DNA from: Dactylorhiza incarnata
Lineage: Eukaryota; Streptophyta; Magnoliopsida; Asparagales; Orchidaceae
DNA length: 64,000 nucleotides
NCBI GenBank assembly: GCA_033032865.1
Contig: JAWHQI010000028.1
Coordinates: forward strand, 5,165,001 to 5,229,000
Reading direction: 5' to 3'
Shown: piece by piece, positions 33,133-44,594 of the stretch
How positions within the stretch are numbered: position 1 is the stretch's first letter
How the letters are laid out: the number at the start of each line of letters is the position of its first letter
Notes under the pieces: model-generated
The model's input: only the letters and a program-made list of their open reading frames with translations
What the model was told of the DNA's origin: nothing
Database searches by the model: none
Made by a program: the position numbers and the translations under genes

Positions 33133-34010
33133 CAACACCATACTTAAAATCTTCCATAGCACATTTCAACATGACCCCTGAATCTTGTCTGGATCATCTT
33201 CATCAGATACTTTCCCCAATCAATTTCCTTTTTCAAAATTAAGATTCCCATTGCCTGCGGATGTGTCGTTGGTATTTCATATGGGTAGAAACTTTGCACG
33301 TCAGGACCTTGCCACAGATGTCAGTAAGGAACTGGTATTTTTAAGACACCTCTTTCTTCTTCATATTGGACGTTTTATTTCCTGTATATTCCATTATTCT
33401 CAACACTTCTGTAATTTTAGTTTTAGTGAAAATATCTTCTTCAGGCCCTATCGGCAGATTGAATGTGTCAGACATCTCAGCGTCAGTAATCCTAATCTGT
33501 GTCGCATAAATAGTGTCAGATAAGACACCATCCTCTATCAAATCATTACAGGAGTAAAAGGATTGAAGTTCATCAAATTGTAGTCATGAATGACTAGATA
33601 TTAGCAGTCGGTCCTTGATCAACAAATTGATTTAGGATTTCTTGAAACTCCCTTCAACAACTGAGAAGGACTCAAGACTCAAAGTCTAGATCAAAGCTAG
33701 GATTAATCCATGTTATAGTCATCTTTACCTACAAGAAAAGTTAGAAAAGAGGAAAAACAAGAGGGGAGATGAAAGGTTGAAGGAGTAAAGACAACTAAAA
33801 GAAGTTTGACTCTTACATCCGGCGATCCCTAGAGATTTTCTCAGAGTAAGAGACAACCTAAGTCTTAATGTATAGTAGTCAACATATAAGCGTGGACTTG
33901 TCGATGCACAAGAGGTCGATGCATGTTTTCATATCAAATTTTTTATATAGCCTCAACGCAGATAACCTTTAAGAAGTAGGCTTGCATTGACATGAACTCA
34001 ACCTACGTCG
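33133..34010 (-). pseudogene. Sirevirus H env-like gene, N-terminal part
   Basis: Minus-strand frames match the S3 env-like gene in order: 33341-33541 (TEVLRIMEYTGNKTSNMKKK against KKVLKIMQFKKEKTINLKK in S3), then MGILILKKEIDWGKYLMKMI near 33200-33260 against MGVLVLKKKINWGRCLLKMI. These motifs resemble the domain often annotated as 'putative plant transposon protein', an inference from memory of that family. There are frameshifts and stops. Degenerate GTCGATGCA words at 33895-34020 fit the CGTCGA cluster expected between pol and env-like. Confidence 0.65.
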
Positions 34011-34109
34011 AGATCATTAGTTGACATACACTGAGTTCTATCTTGAAACAGAAAAGCTTATTTTCTTAAAAAAAATTACAAATTTTATCTACTCAGCTCT
34101 ATTCAGCAT

Positions 34110-34828
34110 TTCTAGAGTATTTATAAAACACGTATGCTTCACCTCATCTAGAGGTTTAGTAAATATATCAGCTTTTTGCTTTTCAGTAGGAAAAAATTCA
34201 ATATAATTTTCTCTTTCTCCACATTGTCACTAATAAAGTGATGGCTTATCTCAATGTGCTTAGTCCTGCTGTGAAGTACAAGATTGGAGGCAATTGAAAT
34301 AGCATTGGAGCTGTCGTAGTAGATTGTGGATTTTGTGAATGAATATCCATAATCTAACAACTGATTTTGCATCCATAAGAGTTATGAATAACAACTCTCA
34401 GCTGAAATATACTCAGCCTCAATTGTGGATGTAGATATTGCGATTTGTTCTTTTGTTGAACCGTGAGATAAGCCTTGTACCAAGGAATTGATGAGCCCTT
34501 TAAATATCTCAGTATCGTTTTTACAAAGGTCATATGAGATTCTTTAGGGTCTACATGAAATCTTGTACAAACACAAGTTACAAATATTATATCATACCTA
34601 CTAGCTATAAGATATAAGAGTGATCCAATGATGGCCCAATAGATCTTTTGATCAACAAGTTTGTCTGCCTCATCTGTATCAATTACAACATTAGTACCAT
34701 AGGGGTTTTCATTGTGGTAGCACTTTTCAGTCCAAATTTCTTAATTAACTCTCTAGTGTATTTGGACTGAGAAATGTACAAACCTTCACCAGATTGTCTT
34801 ACTTGAAGACCAAGGAAATAGGTGAGCT
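34110..34828 (-). pseudogene. Sirevirus H pol remnant (RT end, RNase H)
   Basis: The minus frame 34148-34372 carries YYDSSNAISIAS and [13 protein letters not shown], the RNase H end matching S1 pol. Upstream, 34373-34828 retains the RT to RNase H connection in broken frames, with part of RNase H missing near 34470. The similarity stops abruptly at 34828 inside the motif equivalent to [10 protein letters not shown], where L5 sequence begins. Confidence 0.75.
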
Positions 34829-36168
34829 AGGGCAAAACTTTGACCATAGAAGCCTACGTGACCAAGTGAAATCACTTAAACCACCCTTGACTTAACTAGG
34901 CCAACCAACCCTAGTATGACCCAATTAGACCCCAATGAGTCAAATTGACCTCACCCATACCCTACTAACCATTAAGGGAGTCCATTAGGTCAGAAATATT
35001 ATATTGGGCTCACCCAATTTCATAAAATTGACCAAAGTCATACTTAGGTCAATTTAGGTCAAATCAACCCCAAATGGATCAATTAGCCCAATGTGGACCA
35101 CACCATGACACAATCAACATTGGATGGTGCCATGGGACCCATCACCATCAAATTGAGTCAACCCCACCATTGGTTGACCAAGTCAACCATGAAAGTCAAC
35201 CATGGTCAAAATTGAACTAAAATGGGAAAAATTAAGAAATTCAATTAATCTCCATGGGCTAAGGCCCACATGGCAGCCCACCCTATAGATCATGAACATA
35301 ATTACCACCCATGCCATCCAATTTTAGATAATGATGACATGACATGGTGAATTTAACACTTTCCCCAATTTTGAGAATGCTTTCAATGGAGAATTTGGTT
35401 GAATGCCAATGAGCATTCATTCTTCCCTCCCAATGCATCCCCTCAACTCCCCAATGAATTCTAGACAGTTTCCAACCTCTCCCGGCCAAGTGGAGGAAGA
35501 ATTCAAAGAGTTTTAACATTGGGCGAAATGACCATTAATGGCAATGCAATGTTTAGTCTCCCCCACCTCTAATTAACCCCTCCATTAATTAGCTTCATAA
35601 TGGGAGAGCGGTTGAAATCAAGTTTTAGGTTGTTACATTTGGTGGAGAAATGGAAATTTGGCATATAAGCATGCTTGAGGTGGGCATCCATGGAAAATTC
35701 AGGAAACAACCACCATCAAGCTCGATTGGAGCTCAGATTCTCCTCCTCTCCTCTCATGCTAGCTTCTTAGAACCAATAGGAATGGAATCGGGCTCAAGAG
35801 AGCTAGATCCAACATGTTCAAAATCGGTATTTGGACCGATTATACCCCCCTCCCGAAACCCCATATACACGTGATTCTGGTGGCCAGACCACTCCTACTT
35901 GACGACCACTACCTCAACGGAGGTGGTGGTGGTGGCGGCCGACCAGAGGAGGGGATGGCCAGGAAATGGTCTTTGAAATCGGTCCAGGCGCGTGCAATCT
36001 GGGTTGTTGGCTTAAGGAAGAAGACAGCCGGATGTCGCCGGTTTGGGGGTGCCCTAGATCAAAGCTAAATTATTTTATGTGCTATAGTTTAAATTTAATG
36101 ATATTTAATATGTCACATTTTGTATAGAAACTTCAAACCCATTTTGAGTATCATATAGGCAGACCTAG
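34829..36168 (+). repeat. Giant LTR L5, 5'-truncated first segment
   Basis: Sequence of the L1/L2/L4 type: 'gaccaaagtcaac' words, then a GC block with the hairpin at 35906-35929 and an AT-rich tail. The TGTAACATCC start is missing at the junction with H. It is interrupted by S3 (duplication CCTAG at 36164-36168). No gene; the ORF at 35650-36068 is a GC-block artefact. Confidence 0.7.
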
Positions 36169-37772
36169 TGTTGGGAAAAACTCCTTTTGATTTAACTTAA
36201 CAAATTATCTATAGATGATTTATACTCCCTAGGAGTATTACCCTCATTGTATAGAAAGGGTAACTTGGTCATTAGATGTCCTAGGATGTCACACTCATCT
36301 TGGAGTGTCAAGGCCAGGTCAAGATAATCACAAAGTCAGTTAAGTTAAGACTTGCGTCGAATGAAAGTCGACGCAACTTTGACTTGATGTCGACGCAACT
36401 TTGACTAGATGTCCAAGCAACTTAATCGGCCTGTCAAATTATAAGTCAAGTCGACGCAACATCGAATGGGACTCGACGTAGAAGGAAGAGCTTGTCGAAG
36501 CCATCTTAGAAGTCGACGCAATTTTGACTTCAATTTGACGCAAAAGATAAAGTTCAAGTCCAAGTCTTCAACTCGACGGATACGTCGATAAGGAATCAAC
36601 GCAACGTCGACATCTGAGTTCAGCCATAGCTAAGAAGGAATTCAAAGCTACTCCTATAAGAACTCAGAGGTGCGTCGACATGAAGAATGATGAAGTCGAC
36701 GCAGCGTCGAATACAGTCTGAAAAGGAAGCTTTTTCTGCTGTCCTTTTAACACCTTTTCAGAAGGACCACAAAGTTAAAGACAGTTCTCCAATGGCTCGT
36801 TTATTGCCAAGAATGGAATGGAGTATTCCAGGACACAGCAAAAACATTCTTGGAAGGTATTCAAATCTGATGGACTGGTCGGGATCAAAAGTAGAAAGGG
36901 AAATCAAATGTCCAATAAGAATTCCTTTTCCGGAAAGCCTAAAAGGAGAAAGCAATTCAAATTCCAATCATACAGAATAAGTATGCTGAAGAGGAGAAGA
37001 AATACATAACATTGATTATTATTACTGATCTGTCGAAAAGGGTTTTTCTGCTTCTTCCTCCTTCAACCCTAACACAGAAAAACAAGTGTCCTCTCTACAC
37101 AGAAAAAGAATACAGCTACTTCTTCTTCTTCATCACACATCAGCTAGTTTACAAGAAGTGCTCAAAGAATAAGGATCAATCAAATAACCCTTGCAATCAT
37201 CACAATCATAAGCAAGGGTTCATCATATTCAGATCCAGTGAAAAATAGAAGCTGCAGTTCATAAGAAATTGCTTCTGAAGAATTCTGAAAGCAGAATTCT
37301 ATTCTCCCTCTTCTTTCTATCTTCTCCTTTCTTCTTCACTGTAAAAGAGTTTTATTAATCCCTCTTTCAAAGAATTCAGTGGTTCTAAGAGTCTCATTAT
37401 CAAAAGACTCAGTGGTTCTAAGAGTCTCCTTATCAAAAGACTCAATGGTTCTAAGAGTCTCCTTATCAAAAGACTCAGGCACAGGTTGTGCAATCCTACC
37501 AGGGAGGTAGAAGTGAGGAGTACCCACATTTTGGGGAACTTCTATAAAAATTCTTGCGTCCTATGTGTTTGATTTTCTGTGTTGTCCCTATTTCCAGTTT
37601 TCCGTGTTTATATTTCCTGCAATATGTATTTTCTTTATTCTGTCTTTTTGGATTGTTGATTGCATAATACTTAGTTTTTTATTGTGTGTACATAATTATG
37701 GTAAAAAAATATTTAAAACTCTATTCCCCCCCCCCCTCTAGAGAATACTCAGAGGCACACTGTGCACTTTCA
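36169..37772 (+). repeat. S3 5' LTR
   Basis: 1,604 bp, TGTTGGGAAA to CTTTCA. CGTCGA sites at 36350-36720 include the 8-bp-arm site TGCGTCGA-N7-TCGACGCA (36353-36375). GAGTCT...TATCAAAAGACTC repeats lie at 37385-37480, resembling those of the S1 LTR in reverse. A C-run stands near 37728. ORFs at 36687-37248 are LTR frames also seen in the 3' LTR. Confidence 0.9.
36350..36720. promoter_or_regulatory. CGTCGA-N7-TCGACG cluster, S3 LTR
   Basis: At least a dozen CGTCGA or TCGACG half-sites, several paired with a 7-nt spacer (36355-36373 and near 36582). Repeated in the 3' LTR at 42755-43110 with many CpG to TpG or CpA changes. Confidence 0.75.
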
Positions 37773-37774
37773 AT

Positions 37775-37786
37775 TGGTATCAGAGC
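37775..37786 (+). promoter_or_regulatory. S3 primer-binding site (iMet tRNA)
   Basis: TGGTATCAGAGC, 2 nt after the 5' LTR end. Confidence 0.92.
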
Positions 37787-37880
37787 GAGGTTGATCATTG
37801 AAAGGTTAACACCTTGATCAAAAGATTTCCTCATCTTATTTCTTTACTGTAAATTAGTTAAAAACTATTTTCTAAAGAAA

Positions 37881-39613
37881 ATGAGTTCTAAGAATTATGC
37901 ATCAACAAGACCATCAGTGTGTAACCTAAATAAATTTACACTCTGGAAGGCCAGAATAAAGCTTTACATGAACTCTATTGATGAAGACATCTTTGATGTT
38001 ATAATTCCAGGTCCCCCTGCTCTAGTCAGACAAGATGTCAGTGGATCTTCAACACTTGAAGCTGTACCAAGGAATGAGTGGACAGAGGCTGAGAAGAAGC
38101 AGAAGGCTTGTGATGCCAAAGCTACGAACATTCTGATTTCCACCATGTTAGATGACATCATCCAGAAAGTAGTTGAATGTCAATCAGCAAAAGAGATCTG
38201 GGAATCTCTTTCCAGACTTGTAGAAGGAAGTTCTGATGAAAGAAAGGATAGGAAGTCCCTTCTCATATCCCAATATGAGAACTTTCAAAATAAAGCTGAG
38301 GAACTGTTGCTGAGATGTATGATAGATTCACCGTTATAATAAATGAGCTGAAAGGTCTAGAAAAGGAGATTTCTCTGACTAAAATCAATGATAAGATCCT
38401 CATGTGCATCCCAAGCTCATGTGACTCAACGATCTGGGCCATCAGAGAGTCCAGATGCCACAGAGAGATCTCTACTGATGCTTTGCTAGGAAAACTCAAG
38501 TCTTATGAGATGCTACTGAAAAGCAGGCTTGAAACAGAGGCAAAGGAGGCAACCTCAACTCCTATCCAAAGGAGCCTTGCTTTAAAGGTTGCTGAAGGAG
38601 AGCCCTCCACTCCTGAAGATGAAATGTTCAGCCTCCTAGCAAGGAGATTCATAAAGTGGGTAAAGATAGAAGACTCAAGGACATGAGAGAGGAGCTCAAA
38701 GCCCAGATTTGATAAGACTCCAAAGAAGGAGGTGATTTGCTTCTCCTGAAACAAGCCATGGCACATATCCCCTGAGTGCCCACAGGAACAAAGGGACAGG
38801 AGCAGCAACAAAGATGTGCATAAGAAGAAGTCTTTCAGAAGGAAAGATAATAAGAAAGCTAAATATTTCATTGCTGAAACCTGGAGTGACTCTGAAGCAG
38901 AGTTAAGCTCATCCTCATCAGAAAGTGAGGAAGAAGCTGTTGAAGCTGCCAACATGGTGGCATTAGGGATCTCCTCAAATGATGAAGAAGAATAGGTATC
39001 ATTGTTTGATGATTTTGATTTTAATTCTGATGATTTTAAAAATTGCTTTAAAGAATTTTGCAATGATTTCCTCAAAATACAAAAAGAATTAGAAAATCTC
39101 AAGAAAGATGGATTATATTCAATAAATAATGATTTGAGAAATAAAATTCAGGATAAAGAAACAGAATTGATAGAGATAAGAAAGGATAATCTAAAATTAA
39201 AAGAAGAACTAACAAAGGCAAAAGCCTTTGATGACTCTCTCAATGGGAGGAGTCAAAAGCTCAAAGATATTACACAAAATCTCTTCATGAGATTTAAACA
39301 CCTAGGTCTAGGAGAAGACCCTTGCACTAGTACTGAAGTCACTAGTAGAATAACCTGGAAAAATCCAGTTAGATTTATTAGACCTAATGGGTATCAAACA
39401 AGTGAGAGGAGTGCAATAACTAAGGGTCAAGATATTAATAATCCAGATAAAATAACTATATTTAATAGAGGAAAACCAAACAATGAAAAGAAATATCTAG
39501 GCAAGAATAATTCAAAGAAATTAACCAACAAGAATCAAAAGGCTAAAGCCAAAAGTAGAATAATTAGACACTCTGTTAACTTTTTATATTGGATACATTT
39601 TATACATATCTGA
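37881..39613 (+). pseudogene. S3 gag pseudogene
   Basis: It begins MSSKNYASTRPSVCNLNKF, matching S1 Gag. Frame 37881-38339 is followed after a frameshift near 38310 by 38315-38686, then by stops at 38684-38686, 38747-38749 and 38993-38995, then by the frame to 39613 with the coiled-coil region (KAFDDSLNGRSQKLKDI as in S1). The second stop falls on the second cysteine of the zinc knuckle (CFS-stop-NKPWHISPEC), and the knuckle glycine is Trp. It cannot make a functional nucleocapsid. Confidence 0.88.
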
Positions 39614-40521
39614 ATACCAAAATAATAAATCAAGATTTGATAAACTCATTCTCTGTCATCCAAAAGGATATACTGAAAGACCCTTCTATTCTTTCATAGA
39701 ACCATATAATGGTAAAAGCAAAGGGCCCAAGGTAACCTAAGTTCCTTCTAATGTTTGAGCTACTTGTGCAGGATTAGGTAGGATCCGTCCTATGAGATAA
39801 GGGAAGGGGAAGGAAGAACTATGGCCTAATAAAGAACTAAATCCAACAAGGGAGTGATTTCTTATCTGAATCATCTTATTATCTTCTTTAGTTCATAAAA
39901 ATGATAGTATAAATACAATTTTCAATAAAAAAAATCATTGCTGGGAAAACAGCAAGAACTTTCTAAGAAAATATAACTATATAATCATAGTCGCGTCAAA
40001 TAGAATTTGACGTACTGTCTAATTCTACTCGACGCATGCTTCGAAAGCAATATACAACAGATAATTCGAGTTGCGTCGAATAGAATTCGACGTACCGTCT
40101 AATTCTATTCGACGCCAGCTTCGAGAGCCGTCTAAATCAGATAATTCGAATAGCATTCGACGCAACGTCGACTTCATATCGATGGATACGTCGATTTAAT
40201 AGTTGCTCGTGAAATTCGAAGGTGTGTCAAGTTCTAATCGACGCAACGTCGACATAACAAGCGTGCACAGTTTCAATTCTAGAAGCTGTTTCGACATATT
40301 TTGGCGTGCTGACTATTAATCTTTGTCGACGGTGCTTCGGATAAAACCCTAAGGTGCGACGAATCATTTTCCTTTAAGCAACATTGGCGTCGAATTCATT
40401 ACGCTTTTTAATTTTCTCTTTCCTACTCTCGTGCTCTTCCTCCCCCCCAGCTCTCCTGCTTCTTTCTCTCATCTCTTTCTCTCTCTCTCTCTTGTCACTT
40501 TTTGCAAGTACTTCAGAATCA
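39614..40521 (+). other. S3 spacer replacing pol, with CGTCGA sites
   Basis: 39620-39740 still resembles the end of the S1 gag frame (GYTERPFYSFIE against GYPEKPTYSFIK), then unrelated sequence follows. At 39990-40330 lies a CGTCGA cluster, including 40074-40092 (CGTCGA-ATAGAAT-TCGACG). A pyrimidine-rich stretch (40430-40500) precedes the env-like ATG. No gene. Confidence 0.7.
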
Positions 40522-42350
40522 ATGGCTCCTCCAAAGATAAACTTTGGCTTTGATGTTGATATAAACTCCTTCAACACAGCATCTGATAATTTCAAGGCCA
40601 TCCTAGGCTTATTTCATGTTGTCGGTCTGACAAAGTTTTTTCTTCAAGGTGCAAGATACTTGATGCTGAACTGACAGAGTTCAAGGACAATATGCAAATA
40701 GGAGATGATGGCTCGCTCAATGAGAAAGTTTCTGAGACAGATATATATATAAAAGAGGAATTGCTAAATCAATCATTTGATCTTACAACTGGCAGTGATT
40801 CAGATGAACTGGCATGGGAAGATATCAAAAAGGTTCTAAAGATCATGCAGTTCAAGAAAGAGAAGACCATCAATCTGAAGAAGATTGATCTTACAGAAGA
40901 ATATAGATTCCTTGCTGATATAGTATGGAATGTGCTCCTATGCAAAATCTCAGCTCATGATGCTATCCCCAAGCAGCAACTGTAGAGCATGGGTGTTCTA
41001 GTCCTTAAGAAGAAGATAAACTGGGGGAGATGCCTCCTGAAAATGATTGGACACAAATATGCTCACAAAGAAAATGCATATATGAGAATCATGAGCCAGG
41101 TGCTCTTCCACCATTATCCAATTGTGTGCAAGTCAAAAGGAGTGCCCATTCCTCCAGGAAAAAGGATGAATATAGGGATATTTTCCAAGTGGACTAGGCA
41201 GATTCTGAAGCCTGGTCAATCTACACCTTCACCTCCTCCTTCTCCCTCTCCCCAAGACATGGAGACAAATCTACCAGATCCTCCAAGGGATAATTCTCTT
41301 CCACAGGACACCCTAGCAACTCAACAAGACACTAATCCAAAGGTTGATCCAGATGTTGATCCAGCCCAGTTCAACCAGACCATTCTATCCATTCCTTCCC
41401 CAGAACCTGCACCTCGGGTCTCTATCCAACCACATCAACAACCATCAACCATAATCACAGACAATCAATCTACTCCCTTACCATAATATCATATCTCTCC
41501 GGAAGTGTATCAATCCCACTCCCCTATCCACTAAGATCTCCCGGACTTTAATGAAAACTTCACAGCAATCCCTCCAGGTATCCTACCCATACCTACTCCT
41601 CCTACATCTCTTGTCTCTATCACACATTCTACTCTCTCTATTGAGCAAGCAATCTCTAAAGCAGTAGGGTTGGCATCAAGCACCTTTGCTGACCTACTGG
41701 CCAGTCAAGCCAGAAAATTCAATAAGAAGTACTCTCAGATGGAGTCAGAGATACAAGAATCAAAAGAGTCCCTTCTATCACTCAAAACAATTGTATCCTC
41801 CTCCATGATAACTAAAGATTTCTTAACCTCCCTTGTAAGTAAGGTTAAGAAGTGGGAGAAGATCCAGGAGGAGGAGATACTTAATGAGGGAATTATAAGT
41901 GTCCAGGAGAAGGACAAGAGTGCACAAGAATAGATTGCTCCAAGTTTCCCAAGTACTGAGGCTCATGACCCAAATAAGCTCATAGTTTTTCAAACAGAAA
42001 CAGTCTAAGTGGAGCCATTTAGGAATCCTCCATAAACAGAAAAGCTTGCATCAATCCAGGGGGAGCCAGCTACAGAAACCCTTGTAGTAACCCAGGTGGA
42101 GCTCCCAACAACTCAGAGGGAGCTCGTAGAAGATGAACAGATATTGGATGAGGTTGCAGTGATTGTTAAGGAGGATGCTCTGAATGCTGAACAAGATGCA
42201 CAATCTCAGGGGGAGTCTCCCAAAGAGAATGAAATCAATCAAGAAGCTGACAGGTATCCTGAAGAAGGAAATGAATCTCTTGTTTTTGCTGCAAGAAAGG
42301 AGATACCTCTGGTCTTCTCAAGGAAGAGGAAAACTGCTGACAAAGAATAG
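40522..42350 (+). pseudogene. S3 env-like gene, broken
   Basis: Five successive frames can be followed: 40522-40674 (MAPPKINFGF), 40692-40985, 40989-41486, 41670-41933 and 42096-42350. Stops or shifts separate them. The first 220 codons carry YRFLADIVWNVLLCKISAHDA, VLKKKINWGRCLLKMIGHKYA and IPPGKRMNI, a domain resembling the 'putative plant transposon protein' family. Then come a Pro/Ser-rich linker, a coiled coil with KDFLTSLVSKVKK, and an acidic tail ending LVFSRKRK. Polypurine words near 42057, 42092, 42112 and 42208 are in frame and read QGEP, QVEL, QREL and QGES. Its role is unknown, and I see no membrane anchor. Confidence 0.72.
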
Positions 42351-42561
42351 TGATGTTCATGTATTTTGTATACATATGATACAATTCTCATTATCAAATG
42401 GATACAGTAATTCAAAACAGTATGATTACTTGGAAGTTTACTATATGATCTATCTTGTTATTTAATAATTATTTATTGTATCTGTATAATTGCTTGTATT
42501 AAGATTTATGTCAAAGTTGTGTAAAATCACTTTAAACAATCTGTAAAATTTGTTAAGATAA

Positions 42562-42573
42562 ATATGGGGAGAT
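42562..42573 (+). promoter_or_regulatory. S3 polypurine tract
   Basis: ATATGGGGAGAT immediately before the 3' LTR. Shorter and less pure than the S1 tract. Confidence 0.75.
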
Positions 42574-44181
42574 TGTTGGGAAAAACTCCTTTTGATTTAA
42601 CTTAACAAATTATCTATAGGTGATTTTACTCCCTAGGAGTATTACCCTCATTGTATAGAAAGGGTAAATTGGTCATTAGATGTCTTAGGTTGTCACACTC
42701 ATCTTGGAGTGTCAAAGCCAGGTCAAGATAATCACAAAGTCAGTTAAGTTAAGACTTACATCGAATGAAAGTCGACGCAACTTCGACTTGATGTTGACAC
42801 AACTCTGACTAGATGTCCAAGCAACTTAATCAGCATGTCGAAGTATAAGTCAAGTTGACACAACGTCGAAAGGGACTCGACGTAGAAGGAAGAGCTTGTC
42901 GAAGCCATCTTAGAAGTCGACGCAACTTCGACTTCAATTCGACGCGAAAGATAAAGTTCAAGTCCAAGTCTTCAACTCGACGGATACGTCGATTAAGAAT
43001 TGACGCAACGTCGACATCTGAGTTCAGCTAGAGCTAAGAAGGAATTTGAAGCTACTCCTATAAGAACTCAGAGGTGCGTCGACATGAAGAATGATGAAGT
43101 CGACGCAGTGTCGAATACAGTCTGAAAAGGAAGTTTTTTCTGCTGTCCTTTTAACACCTTTTCAGAAGGACCACAAAGCTAAAGACAGATCTCCAACTGC
43201 TCATTTATTGCCAAGAATGGAATGGAGTATTCCAAGACACAGCAAAAACATTCTTGGAAGGTATTCAAATCTGATGGACTGGTCTGGGTCAAAAGAAGAA
43301 AGGGAAATCAAATGTCCAATAAGAATTCCTTTTCAGGACAACCTAAAAGGAGAAAGAAATTCAAATTCCAATCATACAGAATAAATATGTTGAAGAGGAG
43401 AAAAAATACATAACATTGATTATTATTATTGATCTGTCGAAAAGGGTTTTTCTGCTTCTTCCTCCTTCAACCATAACACAGAAAAACAAGTGTTCTCTCT
43501 GCACAGAAAAAGAATACAACTGCTTCTTCTTCATCACACAGCAGCTAGTTTACAAGAAGTGCTCAGAGAATAAGGATAAACAAATAACCATTGCAATCAT
43601 CACAATCATAAGCAAAGGTTCATCATATTCAGATCTAGTGAAAAACAAAAGCTGCAGTTCATAAGAAATTGCTTCTGAAGAATTCTGAAAGCAAAATTCT
43701 ATTCTCCCTCTTCTTTCTATCTTTTCCTTTCTTCTTCAACTGTAAAAGAGTTTTATGAATCCCTCTTTCAAAGGATTCAGTGGTTCTAAGAGTCTCCTTA
43801 TCAAAAGACGCAGAGGTTCTAAGAGTCTCCTTATCAAAAGACTCAGTGGTTCTAAGAGTCTCCTTATCAAAAGACTCGGGCATAGGTTGTGAAATCCTAC
43901 CAGGGAGGTAGAAAAGAGGAGTACCCACATTTTGGAGAACCTCTATAAAAATTCTTGTGTCCTCTGTGTTTGATTTTCTGTGTTGTCCATATTTCTAGCT
44001 TTTTGAGTTTATATTTCCTGCAATCTGTATTTTCTTTATTCTATCTTTTTGGATTGTTGATTGCATAATACTTAGTGTTTTTATTGTGTGTGCATAATTA
44101 GGGTAGAAAATATTTAAAAATCTATTCACCCTCCCCCCCCCCCCCCCTAAAGAATACTCAGAGCCACACTGTGCACTTTCA
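42574..44181 (+). repeat. S3 3' LTR
   Basis: 1,608 bp. Many of its differences from the 5' copy are CpG to TpG or CpA within the CGTCGA sites (for example TTGACA for TCGACG), as expected after methylation. A C-run of about 16 lies near 44133. Confidence 0.88.
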
Positions 44182-44594
44182 CCTAGGCCTAGTGATGAAC
44201 ATCAACTTTGTAGCTCTTATACTTTATTTTCCAGAGAATTTTAAATCACCTTAATTGGTGCCCTACAACCCCTAAAATCTCCATTTTAGTGGAGGGTGTC
44301 CTAATGGTGCTCTAGACACTAAAAGGAAGATTTCCAACTAAATACTTATCCAATTGGGGCCGAAATTTTGGCACTGTATGAGTCATACCTAGATACACCG
44401 CCTATCCAAAAATCAGATTTTTTGGAAAGTATTTTTCTATCGTTTTAAAAAATATTTAATAAATCATGCATATGATAGATCTATGGCTAGATCACTTCAA
44501 TTTGACTTACAACTTTGGTAGATGGTAGTTTAGGTCATCAAATACTCCTGGTAAAAAATTTGGACCATTTGGATTTCTGAATATGGGTGTATTT
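44182..44594 (+). repeat. Giant LTR L5, second segment
   Basis: AT-rich LTR sequence between S3 and the TR-GAG element. It ends with TATTT, the TR-GAG target duplication. No gene. Confidence 0.7.

Larger units (their letters stand above)
36169..44181 (+). mobile_element. Pol-less Sirevirus S3 (non-autonomous)
   Basis: LTRs at 36169-37772 and 42574-44181 (about 1.6 kb, moderately diverged), perfect duplication CCTAG (36164-36168 and 44182-44186), a PBS and a PPT. The interior has a broken gag and an env-like gene but no protease, integrase, RT or RNase H: gag-tail similarity ends near 39740 and the env-like gene starts at 40522. Since LTRs and TSD are intact, the pol loss probably preceded insertion, so S3 would have been mobilised by an autonomous relative such as S1-like elements. 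Confidence 0.9.

Noticed and set aside
36687..37009. 97-residue ORF conserved at 43091-43413
   Set aside because: The conservation is that of the two S3 LTRs; no coding pattern of substitutions and no domain.
37775..37786. tRNA gene at PBS sites
   Set aside because: Only the 12-nt complement of the initiator tRNA end is present, next to LTR ends; no tRNA cloverleaf.
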